Below are positions 4,904 through 6,765 of a stretch of 6,765 nucleotides of DNA, piece after piece; positions within the stretch are counted from its first letter, which is position 1, and each line of letters starts with the position of its first letter. Source of the stretch: DAOUKH01 sp034420775. GTDB lineage: Bacteria > Chloroflexota > Dehalococcoidia > SHYB01. The position numbers and the translations under genes are program-made. Below the pieces are notes generated by a model, which saw nothing but the letters and a program-made list of their open reading frames with translations, searched no databases and was not told the origin of the DNA. The stretch spans positions 1 through 6,765 of the forward strand of contig DAOUKZ010000126.1 in NCBI GenBank assembly GCA_034420775.1, read 5' to 3'.

Positions 4904-5902
4904 TTGCCTCCAATCGAGACCCTCGTCGAGGGGCTTCTGCGGGGCGAGAAGCTCGCCCTCGCCCGGCTGATCACCCTGATTGAACGGGAAAGCCCCGACG
5001 CCGCGCGCGCGCTCAGCCTGGCCCTGTCCGGCGCCGCCGAACGGGAGCGCGGCTCCTACTGCGTCGGCTTCACCGGCCCGCCGGGGTCGGGGAAGAGCAC
5101 GCTCGTCGACGCGCTCACGGCGAACATCCGGGGCGGCAACGGGGACGCTACCGTGGGCATCGTCGCGGTCGACCCCAGCAGTCCCTTCACGGGCGGGGCG
5201 CTACTCGGCGACCGTATTCGGATGGAGGGGCACTACAAGGACCCCGGCGTCTACATCCGGAGCATGGGGACGCGGGGGAGCCGCGGCGGGGTGCCCAGCG
5301 TGGCGCAACGGGTGGTGTCGCTGCTGGCGGCGGCAGGCAAGGACTACGTCATCGTTGAGACCGTCGGCGTGGGGCAGACCGAGCTGGACGTCATGGAGAC
5401 CGCCGACACGGTGGTCGTCGTGCTGGTGCCCGAGGCGGGAGACACGATCCAGACGATGAAGGCGGGGCTCATGGAGATCGCCGACATCTTCGTGGTGAAC
5501 AAGGCCGACCGCGGCGGCGCGGAGAAGCTGGCGACCGACATCGAGCAGAGCCTGACGCTGATCTACGAGGAGACGTACTGGCGCGCGCCGGTGCTGCTGA
5601 CGGAGGCGCACCGGGGCGCCGGAGTCGCCGAGGTGCGCGACGCCATCGAGCGGCACCGCGCCGCGTCGGCGGAGTCGGGGGAGCAGGAGCGGCGGCGGCG
5701 CCGGCGTCGGCGGGCGCAGTTCGTCAAGAGTGTGGAGGAGAAGATCGCGGGCGCATTCCACGCGATGCTCGACGACGCCCCCGTGCTCAAAGACCTGCTG
5801 CGGCGCGTCGAGGAGGGGGAGCGCGACCCGTATACGGCGGCGTCGGAGGCGCTGCGCGACCGCGGCGTCCGTGACCGCTGGCTGTCGTTGTCCGACCTGT
5901 AG
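4904..5902 (+). CDS. meaB: Methylmalonyl-CoA mutase-associated GTPase MeaB (ArgK family)
   Basis: This 332-residue cytosolic P-loop GTPase protects and reloads adenosylcobalamin-dependent acyl-CoA mutases such as methylmalonyl-CoA mutase. An N-terminal helical part (1-50, with LARLITLIE) precedes the G domain. Walker A is GPPGSGKST at 58-66, followed by VDPSSPFTGGALLGDRIRM (89-107) and the family-typical IRSMGTRGSRGG (118-129). ETVGVGQTE (152-160) gives the switch/Walker B region and NKAD (199-202) the guanine-specificity motif. The C-terminal helices carry eight consecutive Arg residues (263-270) and end near the usual family length. The start is TTG at 4904-4906, with GGAG (4894-4897) 6 bases upstream; the next ATG in frame (residue 107) would delete the P-loop. 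Its own promoter precedes it and a probable terminator follows. No mutase or epimerase gene is in the window, so the partner enzyme is elsewhere. Confidence 0.95.
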   Translation: MPPIETLVEGLLRGEKLALARLITLIERESPDAARALSLALSGAAERERGSYCVGFTGPPGSGKSTLVDALTANIRGGNGDATVGIVAVDPSSPFTGGALLGDRIRMEGHYKDPGVYIRSMGTRGSRGGVPSVAQRVVSLLAAAGKDYVIVETVGVGQTELDVMETADTVVVVLVPEAGDTIQTMKAGLMEIADIFVVNKADRGGAEKLATDIEQSLTLIYEETYWRAPVLLTEAHRGAGVAEVRDAIERHRAASAESGEQERRRRRRRRAQFVKSVEEKIAGAFHAMLDDAPVLKDLLRRVEEGERDPYTAASEALRDRGVRDRWLSLSDL

Positions 5903-5949
5903 GCCGGGCCGCGCTGGGTCGCATGGTGGCGCAGCAGCGCCCGGCTTTT
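5903..5949 (+). terminator. Probable intrinsic terminator of meaB
   Basis: Directly after the TAG stop (5900-5902), GCCGGGC (5903-5909) pairs with GCCCGGC (5939-5945), which is followed at once by TTTTCT. Inside, GCTG (5913-5916) pairs with CAGC (5935-5938) after a 3-base bulge, leaving a loop of 18 bases. A GC-rich stem plus T-run is the classic form, though the T-run is short and the loop large. A third copy of the first arm at 5963-5969 allows an alternative fold. Confidence 0.5.
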
Positions 5950-5950
5950 C

Positions 5951-5956
5951 TATCAT
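5951..5956 (+). promoter_or_regulatory. Possible -10 box for the reductase gene
   Basis: TATCAT matches five of six positions of the -10 consensus and lies about 75 bases before the GTG start at 6032. No recognisable -35 box is found 16-18 bases upstream, where the terminator stem lies. It sits in the loop between GCCCGGC (5939-5945) and GCCGGGC (5963-5969). Because a terminator precedes the gene, a local promoter is expected; this is the best candidate. Confidence 0.3.
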
Positions 5957-6019
5957 GAGGGGGCCGGGCCTATCGCCGGCGGAACCGGGGGAGCCAAGGC
6001 CCGCGTAGCACTGGGAGGC

Positions 6020-6026
6020 AGGAGGT
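6020..6026 (+). promoter_or_regulatory. Strong ribosome binding site fixing the GTG start of the reductase
   Basis: AGGAGGT is a near-perfect Shine-Dalgarno sequence, 5 bases before GTG at 6032-6034. It decides between this GTG and the overlapping out-of-frame GTG at 6030-6032, because only the 6032 frame gives the flavoprotein. A second GGGAGG at 6013-6018 lies just upstream. Confidence 0.75.
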
Positions 6027-6031
6027 CGCGT

Positions 6032-6765
6032 GTGGCGGAATCCGAATATGACATTCTGGTGATCGGGCAGGGGGCGGCCGCCTTCAGCGCGGGGCTCTAC
6101 GCCGCCCGCTATCAGGTGAAGACGATCGTGGTGGGGCAGACGTTCGGCGGCGAGACGGCGACGGGCGGCCTCATCGAGAACTATCCGGGGCACGTCGAGA
6201 TTCAGGGCTTCGACCTGATGCTGGGCATGAAGGAGCAGGTCCAGAAGTACGACGTGCCGGTGATCGACGCCAAGGTGGTCGAGATCGAACGGCGCGACGA
6301 CTGCTTCGCGGCCCGCGACGACGAGGGCGACACCTACGTCGCCAAGTCGGTGGTGCTGGCGATGGGACGGGAGCGCCGCACGCTGGGGCTCGAGCACGAA
6401 CAGCAGTGGGTCGGACAGGGCGTCTCGTACTGCTCGACGTGCGACGCGCCGCTCTACCGCCGCCGTACCGCCGCGGTGGTCGGCGGGGGCGACGCCGCGG
6501 TGAAGGGCGCGACGCTGGTGGCGCAGTACGCCGACCGTGTCTACGTCATCCATCGCGGACACGAGTTCTCGCGGCCGGAACCGGTGAACCTCTCCAAGAT
6601 GCGGGAGCAGGCGAACATCGTGCCCGTCACGAGCGCGAACGTGGTGGAGCTGAAGGGCGGCGACTACCTGGAGTCGATCGTCCTCGACCGGGAGGTCGAA
6701 GGAGCCCGTGAGCTGCGTGTGGACGGGCTGCTCATCGAGATCGGGGCCAATCCGAACATCGGGCT
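6032..6765 (+). CDS. Thioredoxin-reductase-like FAD-dependent disulfide oxidoreductase, C-terminus cut off
   Basis: 244 codons are visible and the frame is still open at the window edge; the family is about 310-330 residues. The order of motifs is that of low-molecular-weight thioredoxin reductase. The FAD Rossmann loop is DILVIGQGAAAFSAGLYAAR (7-26), with Ala in place of the third Gly. It is followed by ENYPGH (49-54), the second FAD segment VVLAMGRERRTLG (107-119), the redox-active CSTC (C134 and C137) in GVSYCSTCDAPLYRRR, the NAD(P) Rossmann loop VVGGGDAAVKGA (149-160) and the terminal-side IEIGANPNIG (235-244). The enzyme would pass electrons from a reduced nucleotide through FAD to a thioredoxin-like partner. 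The nucleotide motif is odd: where the E. coli enzyme has HRRDGFR, this protein reads HRGHEFS (174-180), losing two of three Arg that hold the NADPH 2'-phosphate. It may use NADH or another donor. It is preceded by a terminator and probably has its own promoter. The broad class is secure; the exact partner and donor are not. Confidence 0.88.
   Translation, partial: MAESEYDILVIGQGAAAFSAGLYAARYQVKTIVVGQTFGGETATGGLIENYPGHVEIQGFDLMLGMKEQVQKYDVPVIDAKVVEIERRDDCFAARDDEGDTYVAKSVVLAMGRERRTLGLEHEQQWVGQGVSYCSTCDAPLYRRRTAAVVGGGDAAVKGATLVAQYADRVYVIHRGHEFSRPEPVNLSKMREQANIVPVTSANVVELKGGDYLESIVLDREVEGARELRVDGLLIEIGANPNIG

Noticed and set aside
133..5926. GTCGCATGG occurring upstream of two genes (133-141 and 5918-5926)
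   Set aside because: The distance to the nearest -10-like box differs (17 versus 24 bases), and a 9-mer shared in GC-rich DNA is weak evidence; probably coincidence.
5201..6562. Long open frame on the minus strand (453 codons) across meaB and the reductase
   Set aside because: It runs antisense through two conserved genes and their intergenic gap. The His/Arg/Leu-rich composition is typical of a complementary-strand shadow.

Overview
The window is GC-rich DNA (roughly two thirds G+C by eye) from a bacterial chromosome. It shows tight gene packing and frequent GTG/TTG starts. Gene content points to an environmental bacterium that degrades organic matter: a luciferase-like flavin monooxygenase, an MDR oxidoreductase and a PHP-type amidohydrolase, next to MeaB and a thioredoxin-reductase-like flavoprotein. 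The PurL N-terminus, the five-helix DUF5671-like protein and the palindromic intergenic repeats would fit a Chloroflexota/Dehalococcoidia lineage such as SAR202. That placement is an impression from protein style, not a demonstrated one.

Layout, left to right. Positions 1-74 (minus strand) hold the first codons of purL, cut by the window edge. After 137 bp, the divergent gene 212-973 encodes an unrecognised integral membrane protein. Positions 974-1441 are a non-coding block between convergent genes, packed with degenerate copies of hairpin-forming repeats. Positions 1442-3652 (minus strand) are a two-gene operon: a luciferase-like monooxygenase followed, after 3 nt, by a zinc-less medium-chain oxidoreductase. 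A 102-bp divergent region separates it from a PHP/phosphotriesterase-like hydrolase on the plus strand (3755-4807). A good sigma-70-type promoter at 4833-4862 then drives meaB (4904-5902, TTG start). A probable intrinsic terminator lies directly behind meaB. The right edge holds the first 244 codons of a thioredoxin-reductase-like protein (6032 onward).

How the genes may work together: the divergent monooxygenase/oxidoreductase/hydrolase trio reads as a small catabolic module. In principle it could oxygenate a ketone or similar compound, hydrolyse the resulting ester or lactone, and run a linked redox step. The substrate cannot be read from sequence. MeaB is the G-protein chaperone of adenosylcobalamin-dependent acyl-CoA mutases, but no mutase is in view. 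purL and the reductase are housekeeping-type genes that appear independently transcribed. I see no CRISPR array, tRNA, rRNA, transposase or phage gene, and nothing that clearly amounts to a new system. The best leads are the repeat cluster, the divergent catabolic module with its structured leader, and the altered nucleotide-binding motif of the reductase.
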